Below, piece after piece: positions 1 through 8,020 of a stretch of DNA of 64,000 bases (position 1 is its first letter; every line of letters begins with the position of its first letter). The translations under genes and the position numbers were made by a program. The stretch lies in assembly GCF_003258605.2 (NCBI RefSeq), contig NZ_CP031264.1, forward strand, positions 6,440,232 to 6,504,231, given 5' to 3'. The stretch comes from Peterkaempfera bronchialis. GTDB lineage: Bacteria; Actinomycetota; Actinomycetes; Streptomycetales; Streptomycetaceae. Under the pieces are notes generated by a model that had not been told where the DNA came from, did not search any database, and saw nothing but the letters and a program-made list of their open reading frames with translations.

Positions 1-480
1 CCGGCGTCCCCGGCGTCCCCGGCGTCCTCGGAGCCCCCCATACGCTCGGCGCCCCCGGCACCTCCGGCGTCTTCAACACTCCCGGCATCCCCGGAGCCCC
101 CCGCGTCTCCCGCACTCCCGGAGTCCCCGGCGCCTCCGGCCTGCCCGGCGCTCTCGGCGTTCCCCATACTCTCGGCGTGGCCGGAGCCCCCCGTACTCCC
201 GGCATCCCCGGCGCCTCCGGCCTGCCCGGTGTCCTCGGAGTCCCCCATACTCGCGGCGCGGCCGGCACCTCCGGCGTCCTCGGAGCCCCCCACGCGCCCG
301 AGCTCTCCCACACCTCCGGCCCGCCCGGAGTCCTCCATCCCCTCGGCGTCTCCGGGGCGCGCCGCGTCTCCCGTGCTCCCGGTGTCCCCGGAGCCCCCCA
401 CATTCTCGGCGCCCCCGGCACCTCCGGTGTCTTCAGCACTCCCGGCACCCCCGGAGCCCCCCGCGCGCCCGAGCTGTCCT
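1..480. repeat. 9-bp-periodic GC-rich repeat tract with an 80-bp unit repeated at 360-bp offset
   Basis: The tract is built from variants of a 9-bp motif such as ggcgtcccc or ggcacctcc. A longer unit of about 80 bp starting near base 30 (gagccccccatacgctcggc...) recurs starting near base 390 with only a few substitutions. The offset is 360 bp, a multiple of 3 and 9, so reading frames are kept. Depending on frame it reads Pro-Ala-Ser repeats or collagen-like Gly-X-Y triplets. Confidence 0.8.
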
Positions 481-543
481 GCGTCCCCGGCCCGCTCCGG
501 CGGCGGTGGCCGGGCCAGCCGGATGGGCAGGGCAGACCGATGA
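1..543 (+). CDS. 3' end of an upstream reading frame, Pro/Ala/Ser-rich tail (partial)
   Basis: The frame beginning at base 1 is open to a TGA at 541-543 and encodes about 180 residues made almost only of Pro, Ala, Ser, Glu and Leu, ending in a Gly/Arg-rich stretch. The stop overlaps the ATG of the next gene at 540 as ATGA, the coupling used throughout this operon, which is the main reason to believe this frame is translated. The 5' end is outside the window and no recognisable domain is present. All three forward frames are open here because the DNA is a GC-only repeat, so the assignment is inference. A competing reading is the frame starting at base 3, which gives collagen-like Gly-X-Y triplets and runs without a stop into the following glycosyltransferase. 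Confidence 0.35.
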   Translation, partial: PASPASPASSEPPIRSAPPAPPASSTLPASPEPPASPALPESPAPPACPALSAFPILSAWPEPPVLPASPAPPACPVSSESPILAARPAPPASSEPPTRPSSPTPPARPESSIPSASPGRAASPVLPVSPEPPTFSAPPAPPVSSALPAPPEPPARPSCPASPARSGGGGRASRMGRADR

Positions 544-1583
544 GGTCGCTCGTCGTGCGCCTCGACAGCGCCGGAGATGTGCTGCTGGCAGGCCCGGCGG
601 TACGGGCCACCGCCGCCGGGTCCGACCGGACCGCCGTCCTGTGCGGCCCGCGCGGCGCCTGGGCGGCGCGGATGCTGCCCGGGGTGGACGAGGTGCTGGT
701 CCACGATGCGCCCTGGGTTGGGGTGCCCCCGCAGCCGGTACGGCCGGAGCGCATCCGGGGACTGGTCGCCGACCTCGCCGCGCGCCGCTTCGACCGCGCC
801 CTGGTCCTGGCCTCCCATCACCAGAGCCCGCTGCCCACCGCGCTGGTGCTGCGGCTCGCCGGAATCCCCTGGATAGGCGCCGACAGCGAGCACTACCCCG
901 GCTCGCTGCTCGACCTGCGCCACCGCCGCGCCCCCGGCCGCCATGAGGCCGAGGCCGCCGTCGACCTGGCCACCGCCGCCGGACTGCCGCTGCCGGCCGG
1001 CGACGACGGCAGGCTGCGGGTCACCCCGCCCCCCGACACCTCGGCCCTGACCGGCACCGACCCGTACCTGGTCCTGCACCCCGGCGCCGCAGTGCCCGCC
1101 CGCGCCTGGAGCCCCCGCCGCGCCGCCGCAGCGCTGCGCGCCCTCGCCCGCGCCGGCCACCGGATGGTGGTCACCGGCGGCCCCGACGAGACCGCGCTCA
1201 CCGCCGAGGTCGCCGCCGCCGGACCCGCCCTCGACCTCGGCGGCCGGACCGAACCCGCCCAGCTGGCCGGAGTCCTCGCCCACGCCGACGCCGTGGTGGT
1301 CGGCAACACCGGACCGGCCCATCTCGCGGCGGCCCTGGGCACCCCCGTGGTGAGCCTCTTCGCACCGGTCGTCCCCGCCGAGCGCTGGGCCCCGTACAAG
1401 GTCCCGCATGTGCTGCTCGGCAGCCCCGACGCACCCTGCGCCGGTACGGGGGCCCGTGAGTGCCCCGTCAGCGGCCACCCCTGCCTGGACTCGGTCAGCG
1501 ACGCCGAACTGCTGGACGCGGTCACCACGCTCACCGGGGGGCCCGCAGACCCGGCCCCGGCCTGCCGCGAGGTGCCCGCGTGA
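540..1583 (+). CDS. Glycosyltransferase family 9 (ADP-heptose:LPS heptosyltransferase-like)
   Basis: A 347-residue GT-B protein of family GT9, which transfers heptose from a nucleotide donor. The N-terminus has the R-x-D-S-x-GDVLL loop near residues 7-15, the centre has HPGA near 180, and the C-terminal half carries GNTGPAHLAAALGTP near 255-270, the GT9 donor-site signature. A Cys-containing tail near 305-325 is also usual for the family. I start at ATG 540 because it gives the family N-terminus and an ATGA overlap with the upstream frame; the longer in-frame reading adds only repeat-coded Gly-X-Y residues. It overlaps the next gene by GTGA. Acting on heptose is inferred from gmhA- and hldE-like genes downstream; the acceptor is unknown. 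Confidence 0.85.
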   Translation: MRSLVVRLDSAGDVLLAGPAVRATAAGSDRTAVLCGPRGAWAARMLPGVDEVLVHDAPWVGVPPQPVRPERIRGLVADLAARRFDRALVLASHHQSPLPTALVLRLAGIPWIGADSEHYPGSLLDLRHRRAPGRHEAEAAVDLATAAGLPLPAGDDGRLRVTPPPDTSALTGTDPYLVLHPGAAVPARAWSPRRAAAALRALARAGHRMVVTGGPDETALTAEVAAAGPALDLGGRTEPAQLAGVLAHADAVVVGNTGPAHLAAALGTPVVSLFAPVVPAERWAPYKVPHVLLGSPDAPCAGTGARECPVSGHPCLDSVSDAELLDAVTTLTGGPADPAPACREVPA

Positions 1584-2542
1584 ACATCCTGCTCTGGCAC
1601 GTCCACGGCTCCTGGACCACCTCCTTCGTCCAGGGCCCGCACACCTATGTCGTGCCGGTCACTCCCGGCCGGGGCCCCGACGGCCGGGGCCGCGCCCGCA
1701 CCTGGGACTGGCCGGCCACCGTGGTCGAACTGCCCCCCGAACGGCTGCGCGCCGCCGATCTCGACCTGGTGGTCCTCCAGCGCCCGCACGAGGAGGAACT
1801 GGCCACCGCCTGGCTGGGCCGCCGCCCCGGCCGCGACCTGCCCGCCGTCTACCTGGAGCACAACGCCCCCGACGGCCGGGTCCCCGACACCCGGCACCCC
1901 GTCGCCGACCGCGCCGACCTGCGGCTGGTCCACGTCACCCACTTCAACCGGCTCTTCTGGGACGCAGGGGCCACCCACACCACCGTCATCGAACACGGCA
2001 TCGTCGACCCCGGCCACCGCTACACCGGCCGACTGCCGCGCGCCGCCGTCGTCGTCAACGAACCCGTCCGGCGCGGCCGCACCACCGGCACCGACCTGCT
2101 CCCCGCCCTCGCCGAGGCCGCACCGCTGGACGTCTTCGGCATGGGCACCGAAGGTCTCGCCGCGCACCTCGCGCTGCCCCCCGACCGCTGCCGCACCCAG
2201 GACCTGCCGCAGTCCCTGCTGCACCGCGAGATGGCCGACCGCCGGGTCTATCTGCACCCCGTGCGCTGGACCTCGCTCGGCCTCTCCCTGCTGGAGGCCA
2301 TGCACCTCGGCATGCCGGTGGTCGCCCTCGCCACCACCGAAGCCGCCCGTGCCGTCCCACCCGGCGCCGGCGTGGTCTCCACCCGCCCCGAGGTGCTCGC
2401 CGAAGCCGTCCGGCACTACCTGGCCGACCCCGCCGCCGCCGTCACCGACGGCTTCCGCGCCCGCCAGGCCGCGCTGGACCGCTATGGGCTGAAGCGCTTC
2501 CTGACCGACTGGAACCACGTCATCGAAGAGGTGTGCGCGTGA
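1580..2542 (+). CDS. Glycosyltransferase, GT-B fold
   Basis: This 320-residue protein begins MNILLWHVHGSW and ends in a GT4-like donor-binding region. Near residues 235-260 it has a segment with SLLEAMHLGMPVVALATTEA, the E-x7-E-type motif that binds the nucleotide sugar in retaining GT-B enzymes. The N-terminal half is divergent. The GTG start at 1580 overlaps the previous stop as GTGA and the end overlaps the next gene the same way, so it is translated within the operon. The product is presumably cytoplasmic and extends the same glycan as its neighbours. The sugar and acceptor cannot be read from sequence. Confidence 0.75.
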   Translation: MNILLWHVHGSWTTSFVQGPHTYVVPVTPGRGPDGRGRARTWDWPATVVELPPERLRAADLDLVVLQRPHEEELATAWLGRRPGRDLPAVYLEHNAPDGRVPDTRHPVADRADLRLVHVTHFNRLFWDAGATHTTVIEHGIVDPGHRYTGRLPRAAVVVNEPVRRGRTTGTDLLPALAEAAPLDVFGMGTEGLAAHLALPPDRCRTQDLPQSLLHREMADRRVYLHPVRWTSLGLSLLEAMHLGMPVVALATTEAARAVPPGAGVVSTRPEVLAEAVRHYLADPAAAVTDGFRARQAALDRYGLKRFLTDWNHVIEEVCA

Positions 2543-3777
2543 GGCCGCTGAAGATCTCCCTGGTCTCCGAGCACGCCAGCCCGCTGGCCGTGCTCGGCGG
2601 CGTCGACGCGGGCGGTCAGAACGTCCATGTGGCCGCCCTCGCCGCCGCACTCGCCGACCTCGGCCACCAGGTCACCGTGCACACCCGCCGGGACACCCCC
2701 GACCTCCCCGCCGATGTGCCTCTCCGGCCCGGAGTGACGGTCCACCACGTCCCCGCCGGCCCCGCCCACGCCGTCCCCAAGGACCTGCTGCTGCCCCATA
2801 TGCACGCCTTCGGCGACCACCTCGCCCGCATCTGGGCCGCCGACCGGCCCGACCTGGTGCACGCCCACTTCTGGATGTCCGGCCTCGCCGCCCTGCGCGG
2901 CACCCGCGAGCTCGCCGTCCCGGTCGTCCAGACCTACCACGCCCTCGGCACCGTCAAGCGGCGCCACCAAGGCACCGCCGACACCAGCCCCATCCGCCGC
3001 ATCCCGCTGGAGCAGGCCATCGGCCGGATGTGCCGCCGCATCATCGCCACCTGCCGCAGCGAGGCCGACGAACTCGCCGCCATGGGACTGCCACGCCACC
3101 GCACCACCGTGGTGCCCTGCGGTGTCGACCCGGCCCGCTTCACCCCGGACGGACCCGCCGCCGCCCGCTCCGGACGACCCCGGCTGCTCCAGATCGGCCG
3201 CCTGGTACCCCGCAAGGGCGCCGCCACCGCCATCGCCGCCCTCGCCCGCATCGCCGGCGCCGAACTGCTGATCGCCGGCGGGCCGCCCGCCCACCGCCTC
3301 GACGCCGACCCCGAGGCGCGGCGGCTGCGCGCCCTCGCCACGGAGACCGGCGTCGCCGACCGGCTGCGACTGCTCGGCGGCGTACCGCCCGAGCAGATGC
3401 CCGCGCTGCTGCGCAGCGCCGACCTGGTGCTCTGCCCCCCGGACTACGAGCCGTTCGGCATCGTGCCCCTGGAGGCCATGGGGTGCGGCATCCCGGTGGT
3501 CGCCAGCGCCGTCGGCGGCCACCTCGACACCGTCGCCGACCGGGCCACCGGCCGCCTCGTCCCGCCCGGCGACCCCGGAGCGCTGGCCTCGGCCGCCGTG
3601 GAACTGCTCGCCTCCCCGGGCACCCGCGCCGCCTACGGCCGGGCCGGCCGCCGCCGGGTACTCGCCCGCTACAGCTGGGAGACCGTCGCCGCCGCCACCG
3701 AGGAGGTGTACCGGGACGTCCTCACCGGCTCGCGCCGCACCGCCAAGGCCACCGCCACCGCGACAGGAGCAGCCTGA
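2539..3777 (+). CDS. Glycosyltransferase family 4
   Basis: A 412-residue GT4 enzyme. The N-terminal domain starts MRPLKISLVSEHASPLAVLGG and continues with GGQNVHVAALAAALADLGH, the glycine-rich acceptor-side loop seen in MshA- and sucrose-synthase-like enzymes. The C-terminal domain has LLQIGRLVPRKGAATAIAAL and EPFGIVPLEAMGCGIPVVAS, the donor-binding E-x7-E motif. GTG 2539 is chosen because it overlaps the preceding stop as GTGA; the open frame to its 5' side is out-of-frame reading of the previous gene. MshA (D-inositol-3-phosphate glycosyltransferase) is the closest well-known relative by motif, but the context with heptose-type genes argues for a surface or secondary-metabolite glycan. Confidence 0.8.
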   Translation: MRPLKISLVSEHASPLAVLGGVDAGGQNVHVAALAAALADLGHQVTVHTRRDTPDLPADVPLRPGVTVHHVPAGPAHAVPKDLLLPHMHAFGDHLARIWAADRPDLVHAHFWMSGLAALRGTRELAVPVVQTYHALGTVKRRHQGTADTSPIRRIPLEQAIGRMCRRIIATCRSEADELAAMGLPRHRTTVVPCGVDPARFTPDGPAAARSGRPRLLQIGRLVPRKGAATAIAALARIAGAELLIAGGPPAHRLDADPEARRLRALATETGVADRLRLLGGVPPEQMPALLRSADLVLCPPDYEPFGIVPLEAMGCGIPVVASAVGGHLDTVADRATGRLVPPGDPGALASAAVELLASPGTRAAYGRAGRRRVLARYSWETVAAATEEVYRDVLTGSRRTAKATATATGAA

Positions 3778-4457
3778 TGCATCCTCCGCACCCCGCAGCC
3801 GCCTCCGTCCGCCCCGCCCCCGAGGCCGCCGACACCGCCGAATCCGCCGAAGCGGCCGAGGCCGCCGCCCGGCACTGCCGCGCCCTCCAGGACAGCCTGG
3901 CCCGCTTCCACCGCCACGGCCTGGACCGGGTCACCGCCTGGGGCCGGACGCTCGCCGCCGTCCTCCCCGCTGGGGGACGCCTCCTCGCCGCAGGCAACGG
4001 CGGCAGCGCCGCCCAGGCCCAGCACCTCACCGCCGAACTCGTCGGCCGCTACAGCCAGGACCGCCCCGGCTTCTCCGCGATAGCCCTGCACGCCGACACC
4101 TCCACCGTCACCGCGGTCGGCAACGACTACGGCTTCGAATCCCTCTACGCCCGCCAGATCGCCGCCCATGGCCGCCCCGGCGACGTCCTGATCCTGATGT
4201 CCACCTCCGGCCGCAGCCCCAACCTGCTCGCCGCCGCCCGCGCCGGACGCAAGGCCGGGCTCGCCGTCTGGGCCATGACCGGCAGCCGCCCCAACCCGCT
4301 CTCCGGCGCCGCCGACGAGACCCTCGCCATCGACGCCCCCGCCCCCGCCACCGTCCAGGAGATGCACCTCGTCGCCCTCCATCTGCTCTGTGAGGCGTTC
4401 GACACCGCACTCGCCCGCCACCCCGGCCGCCGTCCCAACGCCCGGAAGGCCGTATGA
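3777..4457 (+). CDS. gmhA: SIS-domain phosphoheptose isomerase (GmhA-like)
   Basis: A 226-residue SIS-fold isomerase expected to convert sedoheptulose 7-phosphate to D-glycero-D-manno-heptose 7-phosphate. The body matches GmhA: AAGNGGSAAQAQHL near 80-93, the phosphate-binding MSTSGRSPNLL near 141-151, and QEMHLVALHLLCEAFD near 195-210 with the conserved Glu/His pair. The first 35 residues form an Ala/Glu-rich extension absent from typical GmhA (about 190 aa). The ATG overlaps the previous stop by one base (TGATG) with GGAG upstream, and the end overlaps hldE as ATGA. GmhA, HldE, GmhB and HldD together make nucleotide-activated heptose; the last two are not in the window. Confidence 0.85.
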   Translation: MHPPHPAAASVRPAPEAADTAESAEAAEAAARHCRALQDSLARFHRHGLDRVTAWGRTLAAVLPAGGRLLAAGNGGSAAQAQHLTAELVGRYSQDRPGFSAIALHADTSTVTAVGNDYGFESLYARQIAAHGRPGDVLILMSTSGRSPNLLAAARAGRKAGLAVWAMTGSRPNPLSGAADETLAIDAPAPATVQEMHLVALHLLCEAFDTALARHPGRRPNARKAV

Positions 4458-5836
4458 CCGCCGCCGGCCGTGCCCTGGTCGTCGTCGGCGACACCCTGCT
4501 GGACCGCGACATCGACGGCGAGGCGACCCGGCTCGCCCCCGATGCCCCCGCACCCGTCGTGGACATCGCCGCCGAGCGGAGCCGCCCCGGCGGCGCCGGT
4601 CTGGCCGCCGCACTCGCCGCCGCCCAGGACGGCCGCGAGGTCATCCTGGTCACCCCGCTCGGCAGCGACGACGCCGCCCGGACCGTACGGGCCACCCTGA
4701 CCGCACACGGTGTCCACCTCGCCGAACTGCCGCTGCACGGCACACTCCCCGTGAAGACCCGGGTCCGGGCCGCCGGACGCCCGCTGGTCCGCCTCGACCA
4801 CGGCGGCGGCACCCCCGGCGAGCCCGACGCCGCCGTATGCCGCGCCCTCGGCGGCGCCGCCGCCGTCCTGGTCTCCGACTACGGGCGCGGCACCGCCGCC
4901 GTACTCCGACCGCTGCTCGCCGCCGCAGCCCGCCGCGTCCCGCTGCTCTGGGACCCCCATCCGCGCGGCGCCGCCCCCGTACCCGGCACCCGCCTCGCCA
5001 CCCCCAACGCCGCCGAGGCCCGCACCCTCGCCGCCGCCCTGCCCGACGACCCGGACCGGCCCCGCCCGGACGACACCTCCCTGCGCGCCGACACCGCCCG
5101 CGCCGCCCTGCTGGCCCGCCACTGGCACGCCGCCGCCGTCGCCGTCACCCTCGGCGAGCGGGGCGTCCTGCTCGCCCGGGGCGGCAGCCCCATGCTGATC
5201 CCGCCCCCGCACACCGCCGTCGGCGACCCCTGCGGCGCCGGGGACTGCCTCGCCGCCACCGCCGCCCTCGCCCTGGCCGACGGCGCCCTCCCGGAGGAGG
5301 CGCTTCAGCGGGCCGTCGCCGCAGCCGCCGCGTTCGTCGCCGACGGCGGAGCGGGCCACCCAGCCCCCTCCGGTGCGCCCACCGACCCCGCCGCGCTTGC
5401 CGCCGCCGTACGCGCCCGAGGCGGAACCGTGGTCGCCACCGGAGGCTGCTTCGACCTGCTGCACGCCGGCCACGTCGGCCTGCTGGAGAGCGCCCGCCGC
5501 ATCGGCGACTGCCTGGTGGTCTGCCTGAACTCCGACACCTCCGTACGGCGCCTCAAAGGCCCGGGCCGCCCCCTCAACCCCGCTGCGGACCGGGCCACCG
5601 TCCTGGCCGGACTGGGCTGCGTCGACGCCGTCGCCGTCTTCGAGGAGGACACTCCCGAGACCCTGCTGCGGACCCTGCGGCCCCACGTCTGGGTGAAGGG
5701 CGGCGACTACACCCCGGACGACCTGCCGGAGGCGGCGGCGCTCGCCGAATGGGGCGGCCAGGCCGTCGTCCTCCCCTATCTCGACGGCCGCTCCACCACC
5801 GCACTCACCCGCCGCGCCGCCGACGTCCCCCAATGA
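4454..5836 (+). CDS. hldE: Bifunctional heptose 7-phosphate kinase / heptose 1-phosphate nucleotidyltransferase (HldE/RfaE-like)
   Basis: The 460-residue protein has two domains. Residues 1 to about 300 are a PfkB/ribokinase fold: VVVGDTLLDRDIDGEATRLA at the N-terminus, GGAG near 50, and the C-terminal anion-hole motif DPCGAGDCLA near 258. Residues from about 325 are a cytidylyltransferase-like domain with TGGCFDLLHAGHVGLLESAR, including the HAGH form of the HxGH catalytic motif, then WVKGGDYTPDDLPE and GRSTT near the end. The expected reactions are phosphorylation of heptose 7-phosphate at O1 and, after GmhB removes the 7-phosphate, nucleotidyl transfer. It is coupled to gmhA by an ATGA overlap. 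A gene of this type in a Gram-positive suggests a heptosylated surface polymer or natural product. Confidence 0.87.
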   Translation: MTAAGRALVVVGDTLLDRDIDGEATRLAPDAPAPVVDIAAERSRPGGAGLAAALAAAQDGREVILVTPLGSDDAARTVRATLTAHGVHLAELPLHGTLPVKTRVRAAGRPLVRLDHGGGTPGEPDAAVCRALGGAAAVLVSDYGRGTAAVLRPLLAAAARRVPLLWDPHPRGAAPVPGTRLATPNAAEARTLAAALPDDPDRPRPDDTSLRADTARAALLARHWHAAAVAVTLGERGVLLARGGSPMLIPPPHTAVGDPCGAGDCLAATAALALADGALPEEALQRAVAAAAAFVADGGAGHPAPSGAPTDPAALAAAVRARGGTVVATGGCFDLLHAGHVGLLESARRIGDCLVVCLNSDTSVRRLKGPGRPLNPAADRATVLAGLGCVDAVAVFEEDTPETLLRTLRPHVWVKGGDYTPDDLPEAAALAEWGGQAVVLPYLDGRSTTALTRRAADVPQ

Positions 5837-6263
5837 CCGCCCCACCTCACCTGCACCCGCCCCGCCCGCCTGACGGGGTGGCGACACCGGCTCACCGCAC
5901 CCCGGCGGGCACTCCGATGACCGCGCCGCCGCAGGGCACCCCTGCGTTCCCGGTGGGGTTGGGGTGGCGTGCCGCCCGTGGCCCCCGGATGAGGCACCCG
6001 TCGTCCGGGCCCAGCCGGTCCGAGGCGCGTCCCCTCCGCCGTGCCTCCGAGGGCGAGCGCCCGACGGCGGAACCGGGTGCCGGGTGGCGACACCGGGTCA
6101 CCGCACCCCGGCGGGTACTCCGATGACCGCGCCGCCCCACGACACCCCCGCGTGCGCCGCCACTGCGCGTGCCCGCCGGGCGGGGCACCCGGTGCCGGCC
6201 ATGCCGGGTGGCAGGGCCGGGCCGCGCCGGAGGGGTGGGCGGGCTGCGAGGGTGGCCTGGTGA
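5833..6263 (+). pseudogene. Possible small gene split by a frame-breaking duplication
   Basis: An ATG at 5833 overlaps the hldE stop as ATGA, and a TGA at 6261-6263 overlaps the GTG of the next gene as GTGA, but the two are in different frames. Between them lie two copies of a 54-bp sequence 206 bp apart. Removing one 206-bp repeat period leaves 225 bp, an uninterrupted 74-codon frame starting MTAPP and ending RVAW, bounded by 4-base overlaps on both sides. The present frame from 5833 stops at 6126. The predicted peptide is Pro/Arg-rich without a known domain, so this may instead be a non-coding spacer. Confidence 0.25.
5877..6136. repeat. Pair of 54-bp direct repeats, 206 bp apart
   Basis: Copies at 5877-5930 and 6083-6136 both read ggtggcgacaccgg...ccgatgaccgcgccgcc and differ at two positions. 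Weaker similarity continues about 15 bp past each copy. The period of 206 bp is not a multiple of three. Confidence 0.9.
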
Positions 6264-7306
6264 CGGCGGGGGGTGGGCGGGTGTTGGTGCTGCGCGCTCT
6301 CGGCCTGGGTGACCTGCTGACCGCAGTGCCCGCGCTGCGCGCGCTGCGCCGGGCCCACCCCGGACGGGAGATCGTGCTGGCCGCGCCCGCCCGGCTGGCG
6401 GAGGCCGCCGCCGCGACCGGGGCGGTCGACCGGGTCCTCCCCGCCGAAGCCCCCGGGCGGGGAGTCCCCGAACGGCTCCACTGGACCGGCCCCCCGCCCG
6501 AGACCGCCGTCGACCTGCACGGCAACGGTCCGCCCAGCCGCCAGCTGCTGCAACGCCTGCAACCCGGCCGCCTGCTCGCCTTCGCCCACCCGGACACGCA
6601 GGACACCCCGGACACCCCGGACACTCCAGCCGGCCGGGCGCCGCAGTGGCGGGACGACGAGCATGAACGCTTCCGCTGGTGCCGCCTCCTCACCTGGTAC
6701 GGCATCCCCGCCGACCCGGACGACCTGCGGATCACCGCCCCCGGACCCGCCTCACCGGCCCCGGACGCCATCGTGCTGCACCCCGGCGCCGACGCCGGAG
6801 CCCGTCGCTGGCCGGCCGCACGCTTCGCCGAGGTCGCGGCCGCCCTCACCGCGCGGGGCCGCCGGGTCGTCGTCACCGCCGGGCCGGGCGAGGCGCAGCT
6901 GGCCCGGCAGGTCGCGGACCTCGCCGGGCTGCCCGCCGCGCAGGTCCTCGGCGCCCCCGGCGGCCTCACCTTCGGCGGTCTGGCAGCCGTCCTGGCCCAG
7001 GCCCGGGCCCTGGTCGTCGGCGACACCGGCCCCGCCCACCTCGCCACCGCACTGGGCACCCCCTCCGTCGTCCTCTTCGGCCCGGTCGCCCCCCGCCTCT
7101 GGGGCCCGCCCGCCCTGACCCGCCACCGAGCCCTCTGGCACCCCGACCCCGGCTCCCCGCTGCGCCCGGGCGACGCCCATGGCCGCCGCCCCGACCGCCG
7201 CCTGCTCCGCATCACGCCCGCCGAGGTCCTGGACGCGCTGGACGCCCTCCCCGCCCCCGCAGCAGCATGGCGCCCCCGTCCGGGGCCGCCCGGCGGCGGC
7301 GTTTGA
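6260..7306 (+). CDS. Glycosyltransferase family 9, second paralogue
   Basis: A 348-residue GT9 protein, similar in layout to the first gene of the operon. It has RVLVLRALGLGDLLTAVPAL at the N-terminus (the GDLL loop), HPGADAGARRWPAARFAEVA near residue 175, VVGDTGPAHLATALGTPSVV near 255 and FGPVAPRLWGPP near 275. The segment DTQDTPDTPDTP near 113-124 is a short Asp-Thr-Pro repeat within the linker. GTG 6260 is preferred because it overlaps the preceding stop as GTGA; GTG 6281 is an alternative. No strong Shine-Dalgarno site precedes it, consistent with coupling. It probably adds a second heptose or related sugar to the same acceptor. Confidence 0.83.
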   Translation: MTAGGGRVLVLRALGLGDLLTAVPALRALRRAHPGREIVLAAPARLAEAAAATGAVDRVLPAEAPGRGVPERLHWTGPPPETAVDLHGNGPPSRQLLQRLQPGRLLAFAHPDTQDTPDTPDTPAGRAPQWRDDEHERFRWCRLLTWYGIPADPDDLRITAPGPASPAPDAIVLHPGADAGARRWPAARFAEVAAALTARGRRVVVTAGPGEAQLARQVADLAGLPAAQVLGAPGGLTFGGLAAVLAQARALVVGDTGPAHLATALGTPSVVLFGPVAPRLWGPPALTRHRALWHPDPGSPLRPGDAHGRRPDRRLLRITPAEVLDALDALPAPAAAWRPRPGPPGGGV

Positions 7307-7386
7307 GGCCGGGCCGCACGGGAACCCGGGGGCGGCGTCCGCCCCAGCCGGGACGGACCAGCCGCCGAGCCGAGGAGACATCCCCC

Positions 7387-7947
7387 ATGGGTGAGTCGCA
7401 GGACGTCCTACAGGTGCTGGTGCGGGACCACCGGGAGGTGGAGCGCCTGTTCGCCGCGTTCGACGTCAGCACCGACCCTGTCCAGCAGCGCGAGCTGGTG
7501 GACCACATGATCATCGAACTGGTGAGGCACACGATCGCCGAGGAGGAGTACCTCTACCCGGCCATCCGCAAGGCCCTGCCGTCCGGCGATGCCATCGCCG
7601 ACAAGGAGATCGCCGAGCACGCCGAGGCCGAGCGGACCATGAACGCGCTCGACGGACTGAGCCCAGACCACACCGACTTCCCCCTGCTGGTGGAGCAGTT
7701 GGAGGCGGAGATCCGCGCCCATGTCCGCGAGGAGGAGGACGTGATCTTCCCGCAGCTGGAGGAGGTGCTGCCGCTGGAGGAGCGCAAGGCGCTCGGGCAG
7801 AAGGTGGTGCACGCCAAGGAGCACGCACCCACGCACCCGCACCCGCACGCCCCCGACAAGCCGCCGTTCAACAAGGCGCTGGCTCCCGGCGCCGCACTGG
7901 TCGACCGCATCCGCGACCACCTCACGGGCCGGGGCCGACAGAGCTGA
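7387..7947 (+). CDS. Hemerythrin HHE cation-binding domain protein
   Basis: A 186-residue protein whose first 140 residues form a hemerythrin-like four-helix bundle. Candidate iron ligands are H15 and E19 in RDHREVERLF, the H/E pair in RHTIAEEEYLYP near 48-58, H-E in EIAEHAEAERTM near 75-85, and HVREEEDVIFPQ near 110-120. Such proteins bind a di-iron centre and sense or buffer oxygen, NO or iron. The tail (H-P-H-P repeats, then a basic end) is low complexity. The ATG has GAGGAG about 10 bases upstream. It follows the glycosyltransferase gene by 80 bp and may be cotranscribed, but the function is unrelated. A strong hairpin follows. Confidence 0.85.
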   Translation: MGESQDVLQVLVRDHREVERLFAAFDVSTDPVQQRELVDHMIIELVRHTIAEEEYLYPAIRKALPSGDAIADKEIAEHAEAERTMNALDGLSPDHTDFPLLVEQLEAEIRAHVREEEDVIFPQLEEVLPLEERKALGQKVVHAKEHAPTHPHPHAPDKPPFNKALAPGAALVDRIRDHLTGRGRQS

Positions 7948-7954
7948 ACGCATC

Positions 7955-7990
7955 GGGGCGGCGGCCCAGGACCGGCCGGGCCGCCGCCCC
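7955..7990 (+). terminator. Hairpin between convergent genes
   Basis: A perfect 13-bp stem (ggggcggcggccc at 7955-7967, pairing with 7978-7990) and a 10-base loop lie just after the hemerythrin stop and before the end of the minus-strand membrane gene, so it can serve both. Confidence 0.75.
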
Positions 7991-8020
7991 GCGCCCGCGC
8001 CGCCCCGATCGCCTCTTACC

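Noticed and set aside
1-480. CRISPR array
   Set aside because: The repeats are short, imperfect and contiguous with no unique spacers; they behave as a coding microsatellite.
177-1583. A 468-residue fusion of a collagen-like repeat to the GT9 glycosyltransferase
   Set aside because: The GT9 family N-terminus begins at ATG 540, which forms an ATGA overlap with another open frame; the repeat keeps all forward frames open, so the longer frame is not evidence of fusion.
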